Positions 8,874-16,554 of a stretch of 43,234 nucleotides of DNA are shown piece after piece. A program made the position numbers and the translations under genes. Source of the DNA: Pelagibacteraceae bacterium AG-422-B15 (lineage in GTDB: Bacteria > Pseudomonadota > Alphaproteobacteria > Pelagibacterales > AG-422-B15); assembly GCA_003213715.1 (NCBI GenBank), contig QCMN01000011.1, positions 1-43,234 of the forward strand, given 5' to 3'. The notes beneath the pieces were generated by a model that did not search any database, was not told the DNA's origin, and saw only the letters and a program-made list of their open reading frames with translations. Numbering within the stretch: the first letter of the stretch is position 1; every line of letters starts with the position of its first letter.

Positions 8874-9650
8874 TTAATTAACTTTTATGCTTTGATTTAA
8901 ACCACTTAATATCTGCTTCTCACAATGAGCTGCCAGTTCTTTTCGATTTTTAAAGTTATTTACGCTCATGAGATCATGAAAAATGATATCTACTGTAATT
9001 CTACCAGATCTGAGAAAATTTGCCATTGCTGCAACCATTGAGGTATCGCCGACCCAAGCAATGTTTCGTCTTAAATAAATACCCATCGGAATATTATTTA
9101 ACTTTGAATAACATATTGAAATTGGCTGAATTTTAATCTCGTTATTGTTGTCAAAAGCGCACTCAAGCATAGAAGATTTGAAATTCTTAATACCGTTTCC
9201 ATCAGAAGTCGTACCTTCCGGAAAGATAATAAAATTTTCACCAGCTTTTAGTTTTTTTTGAATTAAATAATTATATTCAACAATTTTATTTTTATTTTCA
9301 TTATCTATAAAAAAAGTATTACTTAACATTGCTAAAAAACCAAAAATTCCCATTTGTGATACTTCTTTCTTAGCTATGAATCGTGCATTAAGTAGTGTTC
9401 CTAAACAAATTATATCAAACCAAGAAACATGGTTTGCTATATAGAGAACTCCCATATTTTTTTTGTTAAGTCTTGTTGTGTTAAAATTAATATTAATACC
9501 TGTAACTATTTTTATCATTTGATAAAAGTAAAGAGGATAAATCCTCTTTAACTTAAATCCAATGATGTTACAAAAAATTTGGATAGGTATAGAAAAAGCT
9601 ATAATAAAAAGTAGAAAAATCAAAATAAAAACGAGTCTTAAAATAGACAT
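8874..9650 (-). CDS. plsC: 1-acyl-sn-glycerol-3-phosphate acyltransferase (PlsC family)
   Basis: The likely reaction is acyl transfer to lysophosphatidic acid to make phosphatidic acid at the inner membrane. The 258-residue protein has an N-terminal membrane helix (about 4-30), the catalytic H74-x4-D79 in NHVSWFD and the substrate-binding FPEGTTSDG at 143-151. A further block at about 180-195 (IQPISICYS) fits the family. Its start codon follows the fur stop immediately, and miaB begins right after its own stop. The fur-plsC-miaB order is conserved in alphaproteobacteria. An ornithine-lipid OlsA-type role cannot be excluded from sequence alone. Confidence 0.92.
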   Translation of the reverse strand: MSILRLVFILIFLLFIIAFSIPIQIFCNIIGFKLKRIYPLYFYQMIKIVTGININFNTTRLNKKNMGVLYIANHVSWFDIICLGTLLNARFIAKKEVSQMGIFGFLAMLSNTFFIDNENKNKIVEYNYLIQKKLKAGENFIIFPEGTTSDGNGIKNFKSSMLECAFDNNNEIKIQPISICYSKLNNIPMGIYLRRNIAWVGDTSMVAAMANFLRSGRITVDIIFHDLMSVNNFKNRKELAAHCEKQILSGLNQSIKVN

Positions 9651-10070
9651 CTAATTATTTTTTTTTATTTTGATTCCATAAAGCTCTAACCTATGATCAA
9701 CAAGATTGTATCCGAGCGACTTTGCAACAGAACGTTGAATCTCTTCAATTTCTTCATTTGTGAATTCGTGAATTTCTCCTGTTTCAATATCAATCAAATG
9801 ATCGTGATGATGGTCTTCAATAGCTTCATACCTTGATCTACCATCTTTAAATTCATGTTTTTCAATAGCACCATATTCTTCAAAAAGTTTTACAGTCCTG
9901 TAGACCGTTGCAATACTAATATTTTTATCCTGCTCGTTGGCATTAAGAAATATTTCATTTACGTCAGGGTGGCCATTGGCACTCATCTCTGTAATAACAT
10001 CGGCAATAATATTTCTTTGCTCTGTCATTCTTAACCCTTTATCTCTGCACATTTTTTTTACGTCAATCAT
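9651..10070 (-). CDS. fur: Fur-family metalloregulator (Fur/Mur)
   Basis: This is a DNA-binding repressor that senses iron or, in many alphaproteobacteria, manganese. The 139-residue protein has the winged helix (about 1-83, with RMTEQRNIIADVI and ISIATVYRTVKLFEE), a metal site including H34 and the HHHDH block at 87-91, and a C-terminal dimerisation region ending in LVDHRLELYGI. The C-terminal CxxC zinc pairs of E. coli Fur are missing, as is common in the alphaproteobacterial Fur/Mur branch. The Irr-type heme motif is also not seen. It lies in an essential-gene operon nine bases after tsaB, so it is probably expressed constitutively. Confidence 0.92.
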   Translation of the reverse strand: MIDVKKMCRDKGLRMTEQRNIIADVITEMSANGHPDVNEIFLNANEQDKNISIATVYRTVKLFEEYGAIEKHEFKDGRSRYEAIEDHHHDHLIDIETGEIHEFTNEEIEEIQRSVAKSLGYNLVDHRLELYGIKIKKNN

Positions 10071-10079
10071 TTAAACCAC

Positions 10080-10706
10080 TCAAAAATAATTATTTATATA
10101 TAATGGTTTTGGGTCAATTTTATCAATCATATTATTATCAATTATTTCTGGTAATTCTTTCAAATTATAATCTATTAAATGAAAATTCTCTTTTATTTTA
10201 AGAAAACTTGTATTTTTTAATGATTTTTCAAGTAAATTAATATTGCAAATATATATTGTTGAACTGTTGTATCTGAACTTTTCATTATCAAAATTAACTA
10301 ATGTAGGTGAATTAATGCTCTTATCGCCTTTGAATGATTGAACAAAAAATTCATTATTTCTAAAGTGTAAAATTATACATTTTGTTTTTCTAATTTTACT
10401 CAGTTCCATTTTAAAATTGATTAATTCAAATTTAGATAATCCAAATACATTTAAATTCATGGTCAACTTAAGAGCTTTAGCAAAAGTTAATGCAGTTCTA
10501 ATACCAGTAAAACTTCCCGGTCCTGTAATAATATAAATTGATTTTATTTTTTTTATATTTGTATGTGATCTTTTTAAAAATTTATCAATCTCAATAATTA
10601 ATATTTCGGAAATATTTTTTTTTATATTTAATTCTTTATTAACTGATTTACCATTATATATTAAAGCTAATTTAAATGACTGAGTAAAATCTAAAATAAG
10701 AAACAT
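10080..10706 (-). CDS. tsaB: tRNA threonylcarbamoyladenosine biosynthesis protein TsaB
   Basis: TsaB is the non-catalytic partner of TsaD in making t6A37 on ANN-decoding tRNAs. The 208-residue protein begins with the ASKHA-fold strand FLILDFTQSFKLAL and has the family signature GPGSFTGIRTALTFAKAL (about 67-84). The C-terminal half is Lys/Asn-rich and poorly conserved, which is usual for AT-rich genomes. It is the first gene of the long minus-strand operon and diverges from the deacetylase gene with 41 bases between them. In many relatives rimI lies between tsaB and fur; here they are nine bases apart. Confidence 0.9.
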   Translation of the reverse strand: MFLILDFTQSFKLALIYNGKSVNKELNIKKNISEILIIEIDKFLKRSHTNIKKIKSIYIITGPGSFTGIRTALTFAKALKLTMNLNVFGLSKFELINFKMELSKIRKTKCIILHFRNNEFFVQSFKGDKSINSPTLVNFDNEKFRYNSSTIYICNINLLEKSLKNTSFLKIKENFHLIDYNLKELPEIIDNNMIDKIDPKPLYINNYF

Positions 10707-10747
10707 AATATTGCTATTTTTTACATATAGACTAAAAATTAGATGAT

Positions 10748-11782
10748 ATGAATAATTTTTTTTTTAATAATTTAAGCAAAAATTATTTTTTATTTTTAAT
10801 AATTTTCTCATCATATACTTTACCTGCTTTTTCTGAGTCTGGTGTTTCGGTATTCATGTATCACAGATTTGGAGAAGACAAATACCCTTCTACTAATGTT
10901 AGTGAAGAGCAATTTTTTTCGCATATAGATTACATTCTTAATAATGAAATTAAGATTATTAAATTAGAAGAATTGATTAAAGATCTAGATCAAAATAAAA
11001 AATTTAATGACAAGACTGTGGCGTTTTCTGTTGATGATGCATATAGCTCATTTTATAAAATTGCTTGGCCAATTTTTAGAGATAATGAAATTCCTGTCAC
11101 TTTATTTCTGTCTACTGAGATAATTGATAATAGAACAAATGGTTACATGACTTGGGAAGAAATCAAAACATTTGTTGATGAGGGCGGAAGCATTGGACAA
11201 CATACATCTACACATTTACACATGCCATTAAATTCCATTTCGGAAATAAAAGAAGACATTTTAAATTCTCATAAAAGCTGGATTAAAAATATTGGTTACA
11301 TACCTAAACTATTTGCCTATCCTTACGGAGAATCTAGTAATGAAGTAATTGATATACTCAAGGAGTTTGGTATTTCGCATGCATTTGGTCAACACTCTGG
11401 GGTTATTTCCAGTTTTGATAACCAATACTATTTACCTAGGTTTTCACTCAATGAAAGATTTGGAGATATTGATAGATTTGAATTTGCAGTTAATGCTTAT
11501 TCTCTTAATATAAAGGATTTTTTGCCAGGAGATATGTTTTTGATCGATAACAAAAAACCCTTAATTGAGTTTAGTATTTTAAATAATTTGAAAGGAAGCA
11601 CTATAGATTGTTTTTCTAATCCTGGTGGCAAATGGGATAAGCAAGAAATAATAAATATAAAAAAAAATAGATTCCAAATAAAATTAAAAGAAGATTATTT
11701 AAGTGGAAGAGCGCGTCTAAATTGTACAACAAAGGTTGATGATGAATGGTATTGGTTTGGATATCAGTTTTTAGTTAAATGA
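10748..11782 (+). CDS. Secreted polysaccharide deacetylase (NodB homology domain) with C-terminal extension
   Basis: The 344-residue protein has an N-terminal signal peptide (hydrophobic core about 12-28, likely cleavage near AFS-E). A NodB-type carbohydrate esterase family 4 domain follows. Visible motifs are VSVFMYHRF (about 33-41), the metal-binding SVDDAY at 94-99 (a variant of TFDDG), H152-TST-H156 and FAYPYGE (about 194-200). Residues from about 258 on form an extra domain of roughly 85 residues that I do not recognise. Such enzymes remove N-acetyl groups from peptidoglycan or exopolysaccharide; the substrate here is unknown. The gene converges with the glucosaminidase gene, overlapping it by eight bases, and both products act on envelope glycans. 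Confidence 0.85.
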   Translation: MNNFFFNNLSKNYFLFLIIFSSYTLPAFSESGVSVFMYHRFGEDKYPSTNVSEEQFFSHIDYILNNEIKIIKLEELIKDLDQNKKFNDKTVAFSVDDAYSSFYKIAWPIFRDNEIPVTLFLSTEIIDNRTNGYMTWEEIKTFVDEGGSIGQHTSTHLHMPLNSISEIKEDILNSHKSWIKNIGYIPKLFAYPYGESSNEVIDILKEFGISHAFGQHSGVISSFDNQYYLPRFSLNERFGDIDRFEFAVNAYSLNIKDFLPGDMFLIDNKKPLIEFSILNNLKGSTIDCFSNPGGKWDKQEIINIKKNRFQIKLKEDYLSGRARLNCTTKVDDEWYWFGYQFLVK

Positions 11783-12743
11783 TATCAGTAATCAGTGGAG
11801 TCTGCTGATCAATACTTAAGTTTTCAAAATCTTGAAAGTCATTTATTTCAATAATATTTTTAATTTTATCAATATAATCATCTTCAATAGAGTAACTAGA
11901 TAAAAACTCAGCTAAATAAGTACCTTTCAGAGGTATCTTATTTGAACGCAGCACAAATCTATTAATGCGAAACTCATTATAGTGAAAATTTGTATTTAGA
12001 TTTTTCATATAAGACGCTACAGACTCACTTAAATTATTGAAAGATTTGATTTTATATTTAGCATCAGTTTCTCTTTCGTTTGGAATGATACCATCGTTAG
12101 TTTTACCCCAAATGTACTGCCCAAAAAGTGCATTACCCTCGTATGCAAATCTGGAAGTGCCCCATCCGCTCTCTATAACAGCCTGAGCTAGTGCGAGTGA
12201 AACGGGTATTTCATCAACTTTTATTAATAGAGAGTCTAAAGTATCGGCCTTATATTCTTCCATTAAATTTTTAACCCAAATTGCTTCTTTTCGTGATATT
12301 TGATCAAAGCTATTTTTGATTAATTTTATATTCTGGTTCAAAGATGAAATTTTTCTATTTTCTTGGACTATTAACGGTAATGTAATTTTTATAAATAATT
12401 CTTTTCTATTTTTAATGGATTTTATACTTTTTAGATCCTTAGGTAGTTGAGACACTTTCATATTTGGTATCGACTTAGTTTCTCTGATTTGATCAATCCT
12501 AGTATCGTAAATTAGTTCATTTTGCTGGAGAGATTTTGCAGTTTTTAAATCAATTATGTAAGAAGCCTGCATATCTTTTTCAGCATGATTTAAAGGCATA
12601 TCTTTCATCGTATATGACTTTTGATAAAAGGTATTGGTATATATCAGCGAAGTTAAAACCGATAGGACGATGAGTAAAAAAATAAAATAATATATTTTAA
12701 ATAGAAATTTAATATTTTTATCTTGAGTAATTAAAATATTCAT
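11775..12743 (-). CDS. Bax-family (glucosaminidase-like) protein, membrane-anchored
   Basis: A frame is open back to an ATG at 12821, but that start would overlap nfuA. The ATG at 12743 gives a 322-residue protein that opens with MNILITQDKN and then a membrane helix (about 12-34), so I chose it. The C-terminal half matches the mannosyl-glycoprotein endo-beta-N-acetylglucosaminidase-like domain. SLALAQAVIESGWGTSRFA has the likely catalytic Glu191, followed by NALFGQYIWG and a SVASYMKNLNTN block. The likely role is cleavage of peptidoglycan glycan strands in the periplasm. E. coli Bax is the named family member, but its physiological role is unclear. The gene follows nfuA after 13 bases. Confidence 0.83.
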   Translation of the reverse strand: MNILITQDKNIKFLFKIYYFIFLLIVLSVLTSLIYTNTFYQKSYTMKDMPLNHAEKDMQASYIIDLKTAKSLQQNELIYDTRIDQIRETKSIPNMKVSQLPKDLKSIKSIKNRKELFIKITLPLIVQENRKISSLNQNIKLIKNSFDQISRKEAIWVKNLMEEYKADTLDSLLIKVDEIPVSLALAQAVIESGWGTSRFAYEGNALFGQYIWGKTNDGIIPNERETDAKYKIKSFNNLSESVASYMKNLNTNFHYNEFRINRFVLRSNKIPLKGTYLAEFLSSYSIEDDYIDKIKNIIEINDFQDFENLSIDQQTPLITDII

Positions 12744-12756
12744 AGCGATTATTCTT

Positions 12757-13320
12757 CTATAGTACCTGCTCAACTTTTTTGACTTCAGGAACATTATGTT
12801 TAAGCATATTTTCGATACCATTTTTCAATGTAACCGTTGCACTTGGACAACCTGCGCAGCTCCCTTTTAAGGAAAGATAAGCTGTACCACTTTCATATTT
12901 TATAAATTTTACGTCTCCGCCATCTTGCATAATTGCCGGTCTGATCTTTGATAATAATATACTGTTGATCATATTAACTACTTTCAGGTCATCGTCATGA
13001 AACTGTATGTTATCTAATTCATTTATGTCATCGTCTCTTTTATCAATAGCTGGAAGACCAGAGTTAAGATGATTAGAAATTACATGTAATATTGAAGCCT
13101 TAAGTTGATCCCAGGTATAATCATTTTTATTAACTGAGATACAATTTTTGTTAAATAATACATTATCAACCCCTTTTATTTTGAAAAGTTCGTCTGCTAA
13201 TACTGAGTTTCTGTTAACTTGTGATTTATTGAATTCAATTGGTTGCTCACACAGCTCATGATCAGTAAGAATGAACTTTAGTGAATTTGGATTTGGAGTT
13301 GATTCGGTTTGTATAAACAT
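12757..13320 (-). CDS. nfuA: Fe-S cluster carrier protein NfuA (NifU-like)
   Basis: NfuA-type scaffolds receive an Fe-S cluster and pass it to apoproteins such as radical-SAM enzymes. The 187-residue protein has an N-terminal Nfu_N domain (about 1-88, starting MFIQTESTPNPNSLKF) and a C-terminal NifU domain. The cluster-binding C155-x2-C158 pair lies in KGSCAGCPSATVTLK. This two-domain layout is the usual alphaproteobacterial and mitochondrial Nfu1 form. The ATG at 13320 is preceded by AGGA eight bases upstream. An 87-base gap separates it from the upstream stress-protein gene, so it may have its own promoter. Confidence 0.95.
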   Translation of the reverse strand: MFIQTESTPNPNSLKFILTDHELCEQPIEFNKSQVNRNSVLADELFKIKGVDNVLFNKNCISVNKNDYTWDQLKASILHVISNHLNSGLPAIDKRDDDINELDNIQFHDDDLKVVNMINSILLSKIRPAIMQDGGDVKFIKYESGTAYLSLKGSCAGCPSATVTLKNGIENMLKHNVPEVKKVEQVL

Positions 13321-13335
13321 AATGTTCCTAGAGTT

Positions 13336-13363
13336 ATATAGATAGATTCATAAAATTTTAAAG
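13336..13363 (-). promoter_or_regulatory. Weak candidate promoter for nfuA
   Basis: In the 87-base gap upstream of nfuA the minus strand shows TTTAAA and TATATA separated by 16 bases, ending about 15 bases before the start codon. Each hexamer matches four of six consensus positions. I saw no convincing IscR- or Fur-type operator in the gap. The region is very AT-rich, so this is a weak call. Confidence 0.25.
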
Positions 13364-13407
13364 TTTAGATGCAGTTATTTATTAAGTTACTGAAATTTAA
13401 TTGATTT

Positions 13408-13884
13408 TTAATCTGATCGAGATGCTAAATCATCTATTAGCTCGTCTGAAAGTCCTTGTGGAATTATAACAATAGGCACAGGTAACTTTCCAGATTTTTG
13501 TCCTGCCAAAAGTGATACAAGTGGTCCGGGTTGATCTGACTCAGCCGCAGCTAAAACAAGAAATCTAATCGCGTTGTCCTCTTCTAGTGTCTCTATAATT
13601 TTTTCACTTGTGGTACCCTCTTTTATAATAAGCTCAGGAACAATATTAGTTAGATCATTAATTACCTTTGACCATTTTTGAAGTTTTTCTTGTGCTTTCT
13701 CTCTTGCTTCTTGAAGTATTATATCTTCTATTGACTGCCATTGTTGAGGATCGAATTGTTCTATCACATTTAACAATGTTATTCCTCCCTTTGTACTCTG
13801 CGCACGCTTAGCGGCAAATCTGATTGCAACGTTCAATTCCTCAGAGTCATCAACTATTACTAAAAATTTTGATCTATGCTTCAT
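13408..13884 (-). CDS. Universal stress protein (UspA family)
   Basis: This is a small cytosolic protein of 158 residues with a single Usp alpha/beta fold. It opens with KFLVIVDDSEELNVAIRFAAKRA, the typical first strand, Asp and helix, and later has FLVLAAAESDQPGP and the final strand VPIVIIPQGL. The fold often binds ATP, but the usual G-x2-G-x9-G-(S/T) loop is not clear here. It starts inside the end of trpS with an 11-base overlap, so the two are translationally linked. The trpS-usp-nfuA order recurs in alphaproteobacteria. A specific function cannot be given. Confidence 0.88.
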   Translation of the reverse strand: MKHRSKFLVIVDDSEELNVAIRFAAKRAQSTKGGITLLNVIEQFDPQQWQSIEDIILQEAREKAQEKLQKWSKVINDLTNIVPELIIKEGTTSEKIIETLEEDNAIRFLVLAAAESDQPGPLVSLLAGQKSGKLPVPIVIIPQGLSDELIDDLASRSD

Positions 13885-14896
13885 TTCTATGTAGTCCTAC
13901 AATATCATATACATCATTAATTGTTTTTTGCGCAACTTGATTTGCTTTATTTTGGCCATCTAATAATATTTCTGAAAGATAGCCTATGTCTTGCATTAGT
14001 TTTTTAACTTCTGTTGTTATTGGTTTTAGTCGTTCTACCAACACATCAGATAAATCAGACTTAAATTTAGAAAAATTTTGACCTTCATATTGTTCAACTA
14101 GCTTATTTTTTTCAATTGCAGAAAAACCTGAATAGATATTAAGCAAGTTATTAACCTCAGCTAATTTTTTTACTTCCTCAATTTTTCCTGGCATCACTGC
14201 ATCTGCGGTTTTTGCTTTTTTTATCTTTTTTATAATTTCATCACTCTCATCTAAAAGACTTATACGTGAGTATTCAGATAGATCTGATTTACTCATTTTT
14301 TGACTCCCATCTTTAAGAGACATAATTCTTGAAATATTCTTATCTATAATTGGCTCGGGAATCGGAAAAAAGTTCTCGCAATTAAAATCCCGATTAAATT
14401 TCTGTGCAATATCTCTAGTGAGTTCAAGATGCTGCTTTTGATCATCTCCAACTGGAACATGTGTTGCTTTATAAACTAGTATATCAGCAGCCATTAAATT
14501 AGGATAAATAAATAAACCCGAACTGGCATTCTCTTTATCTTTCCCAGCTTTGTCTTTGAACTGTGTCATTCGATTCAACCATCCCATTCTTGTAACGCAA
14601 TTAAATATCCAAGCTAACTCTGAATGGGCGGATACACTGCTTTGATTAAATATTACACTATTTTTTGGATCTATACCGGATGCTATATAAGTTGCTGCAA
14701 CTTCTAGAGTATTTCTTTTTAAAATCTTAGGGTCTTGTTTTACAGTTATCGCATGTAAATCAACTATACAAAAAAAACAATTATAGTTATTTTGCATGTT
14801 TACAAAATTTTTAATTGCCCCAAGATAATTACCTATATGAAGATCACCTGATGGTTGAACCCCTGATAAAACAGTATTGTTATTAATTTTACTCAT
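13874..14896 (-). CDS. trpS: Tryptophanyl-tRNA synthetase
   Basis: TrpS charges tRNA-Trp in the cytosol. The 340-residue class I synthetase has the HIGH-type motif in PSGDLHIGNYLGA (residues 15-27, HIGN at 20-23) and the KMSKS motif at 200-204. Conserved NPL-like YPNLMAADIL and VPVGDDQKQHLELTRDIA lie between them. Length is normal for the bacterial enzyme. The start codon overlaps the murJ stop by four bases (ATGA), so murJ, trpS and the stress-protein gene form one operon. Confidence 0.97.
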   Translation of the reverse strand: MSKINNNTVLSGVQPSGDLHIGNYLGAIKNFVNMQNNYNCFFCIVDLHAITVKQDPKILKRNTLEVAATYIASGIDPKNSVIFNQSSVSAHSELAWIFNCVTRMGWLNRMTQFKDKAGKDKENASSGLFIYPNLMAADILVYKATHVPVGDDQKQHLELTRDIAQKFNRDFNCENFFPIPEPIIDKNISRIMSLKDGSQKMSKSDLSEYSRISLLDESDEIIKKIKKAKTADAVMPGKIEEVKKLAEVNNLLNIYSGFSAIEKNKLVEQYEGQNFSKFKSDLSDVLVERLKPITTEVKKLMQDIGYLSEILLDGQNKANQVAQKTINDVYDIVGLHRNEA

Positions 14897-16432
14897 TTTT
14901 GCAAAATCTTTTTAATTTCAGAATATTTAAACGGCTTGTAAAATGAAATTAGAATAAAATAAAGCAATATTGAAGAAAGTACTGAAAATAAAAGAAATAT
15001 AATTTCATAGCCTTGAAGAAAATTAAATAGAATTTCCAAATAGTTTTCTAAAAAAATTAAATACAGATACATGATAAACGAAACAATAATAATAATTGCG
15101 CCAGGGAAGATAATTCCTCTACTAATTTGATAATAGTTATTTTTATACAAGCTATAATTCATCAATAAAACGCTTATCCATGCTGATAAACTAGTAGCTA
15201 TCGGAATTCCAATAAAACCTACATTGACAAATAAGACTATACTTAAGGTTGTATTTATAACTAAATTTGTTGCAGTGATATACAAGGTAGGTCTTGCATT
15301 CTCATATGCAAAAAATATTGGTGTATAAATTTTCATTAGAATAAAAGCTACAAGACCTAAAGAATAGAATTTGAGAGCTTTAGAGGTAAATAATGAAGAG
15401 TTTTCGTTAAATTCACCTCTTTCGAAAAGTACGGCTATTATTTGCTCTGAGAGTGCAAAAATTCCTACAGATGCAGGAACTGCAAGCAGCAATGAGTAAA
15501 CTAATGTTTGTTCTATTGTATCATGAATTTTTTCAAAACTCTCCGATCTTATCTTACTTGAAATTGAGGGCAGCATGGCAACACCAATTGCTATGCCAAT
15601 AAGGGCAAGAGGTAATTGGTAGATGCGATCAGCATAATAAAGATATGAAATGGCACCACTCTCATATGAGGCAATGATTGTTCCAATTAAAATATTTATC
15701 TGCAACAACCCAGATGAAAAAAAACTTGCTGTAAACAACTTTATAAAACGCTTAACATAACTAGTGTATATTTTTTTTAGTAAAGAAAAAAAATATTTTT
15801 TCTCTGGCTAGAGCAATAATAAGAAATGCTATCTGTAACAGACCAGCAACAATAACGCTCCAGGATAAGAATGTTAAAAAATCAGCTGCTGTATAAGCGG
15901 CAGTGATCAGTGCTATTATTAATGTAATATTTAATATTATTGGAAGAGCTGCTGACAATGCAAACTTGTTATGTGAATTAAGAATTGATGAGCAAATTGA
16001 CGAAATACTTATTAAAATTAAAAAAGGAAAAATAATTCTTGAAACTGCAACTAGCTCATTAAATTTATCATTATCGTTTGTAAATCCAGGGGCTAAAATT
16101 GCAACAAAGGATGGCATAAAAACTTCAATTATTAGAACCACCAGAGATGAAGCTACTAAAAAAATCAGAAAAATACTCCCTGAAAATTTTTTTGACTCAT
16201 GACTAAGATTGTCTTTAATTAATTTAGTATAAATAGGTACAAATGCTGAGTTAAGTGCTCCCTCTGAAAAAATTCTTCTAAACGTATTTGGCAGCCTAAA
16301 AGCAACAAAGAAAATATCAGCTATTACTCCTGTTCCTAAAAAGTTAGCAATGAAAATATCTCTTAAAAAACCAAAAACTCTACTTATCGATGTAAATAGA
16401 GAATAAATAAGTGAGGACCTTATAACGTTCAT
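14893..16432 (-). pseudogene. murJ: Lipid II flippase MurJ (MviN), interrupted by a +1 frameshift
   Basis: MurJ moves lipid II across the inner membrane for peptidoglycan synthesis and is normally essential. The N-terminal 223 codons (from ATG 16432, with SRVFGFLRDIFIANFLG and RRIFSEGALNSAFVP) end at a stop at 15761. The rest of the protein, with SGLLQINILIGTIIAS and ISYLYYADRIYQLP, is in another frame that opens just upstream and ends at 14893. The join lies in the tract of six A and eight T on the coding strand (plus 15786-15801). Removing one base gives a continuous product of 512 residues, the normal MurJ length, reading AREK followed by SLLKKIYTSYVKRF. It may be a sequencing error, a fresh mutation or a slippage-corrected gene. 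Confidence 0.88.
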
Positions 16433-16509
16433 ATAAACATTGTTTATTAATCTATTTTGATTTAAATAACTTCAAAAATAAAGGTTCATTCAATATATAT
16501 CTTTTGAAA

Positions 16510-16537
16510 TTGAAAAGCAGGTAAAAACCTATATAAA
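16510..16537 (+). promoter_or_regulatory. Candidate promoter for the malic enzyme gene
   Basis: TTGAAA (16510-16515) and TATAAA (16532-16537) are separated by 16 bases in the 122-base gap between the divergent murJ and malic enzyme genes. Transcription would start near 16544 and leave a leader of only about ten bases before the ATG at 16555. No strong Shine-Dalgarno sequence is seen. The rest of the gap shows nothing I recognise beyond AT-rich sequence. Confidence 0.4.
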
Positions 16538-16554
16538 ATCCAAAAAAAGAAAAT

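Noticed and set aside
12744..12821. Longer N-terminus for the Bax-like protein
   Set aside because: It would lie within the conserved end of nfuA. The ATG at 12743 is followed at once by a membrane anchor, which fits the family better.
14893..16432. Two separate MurJ-like genes
   Set aside because: The two parts are complementary halves of one normal-length protein, and the second has no good start codon (only a TTG) or ribosome binding site.
16433..16509. Promoter for murJ on the minus strand
   Set aside because: TTGAAG is followed by a weak TAGATT at only 15 bases, which is not convincing.
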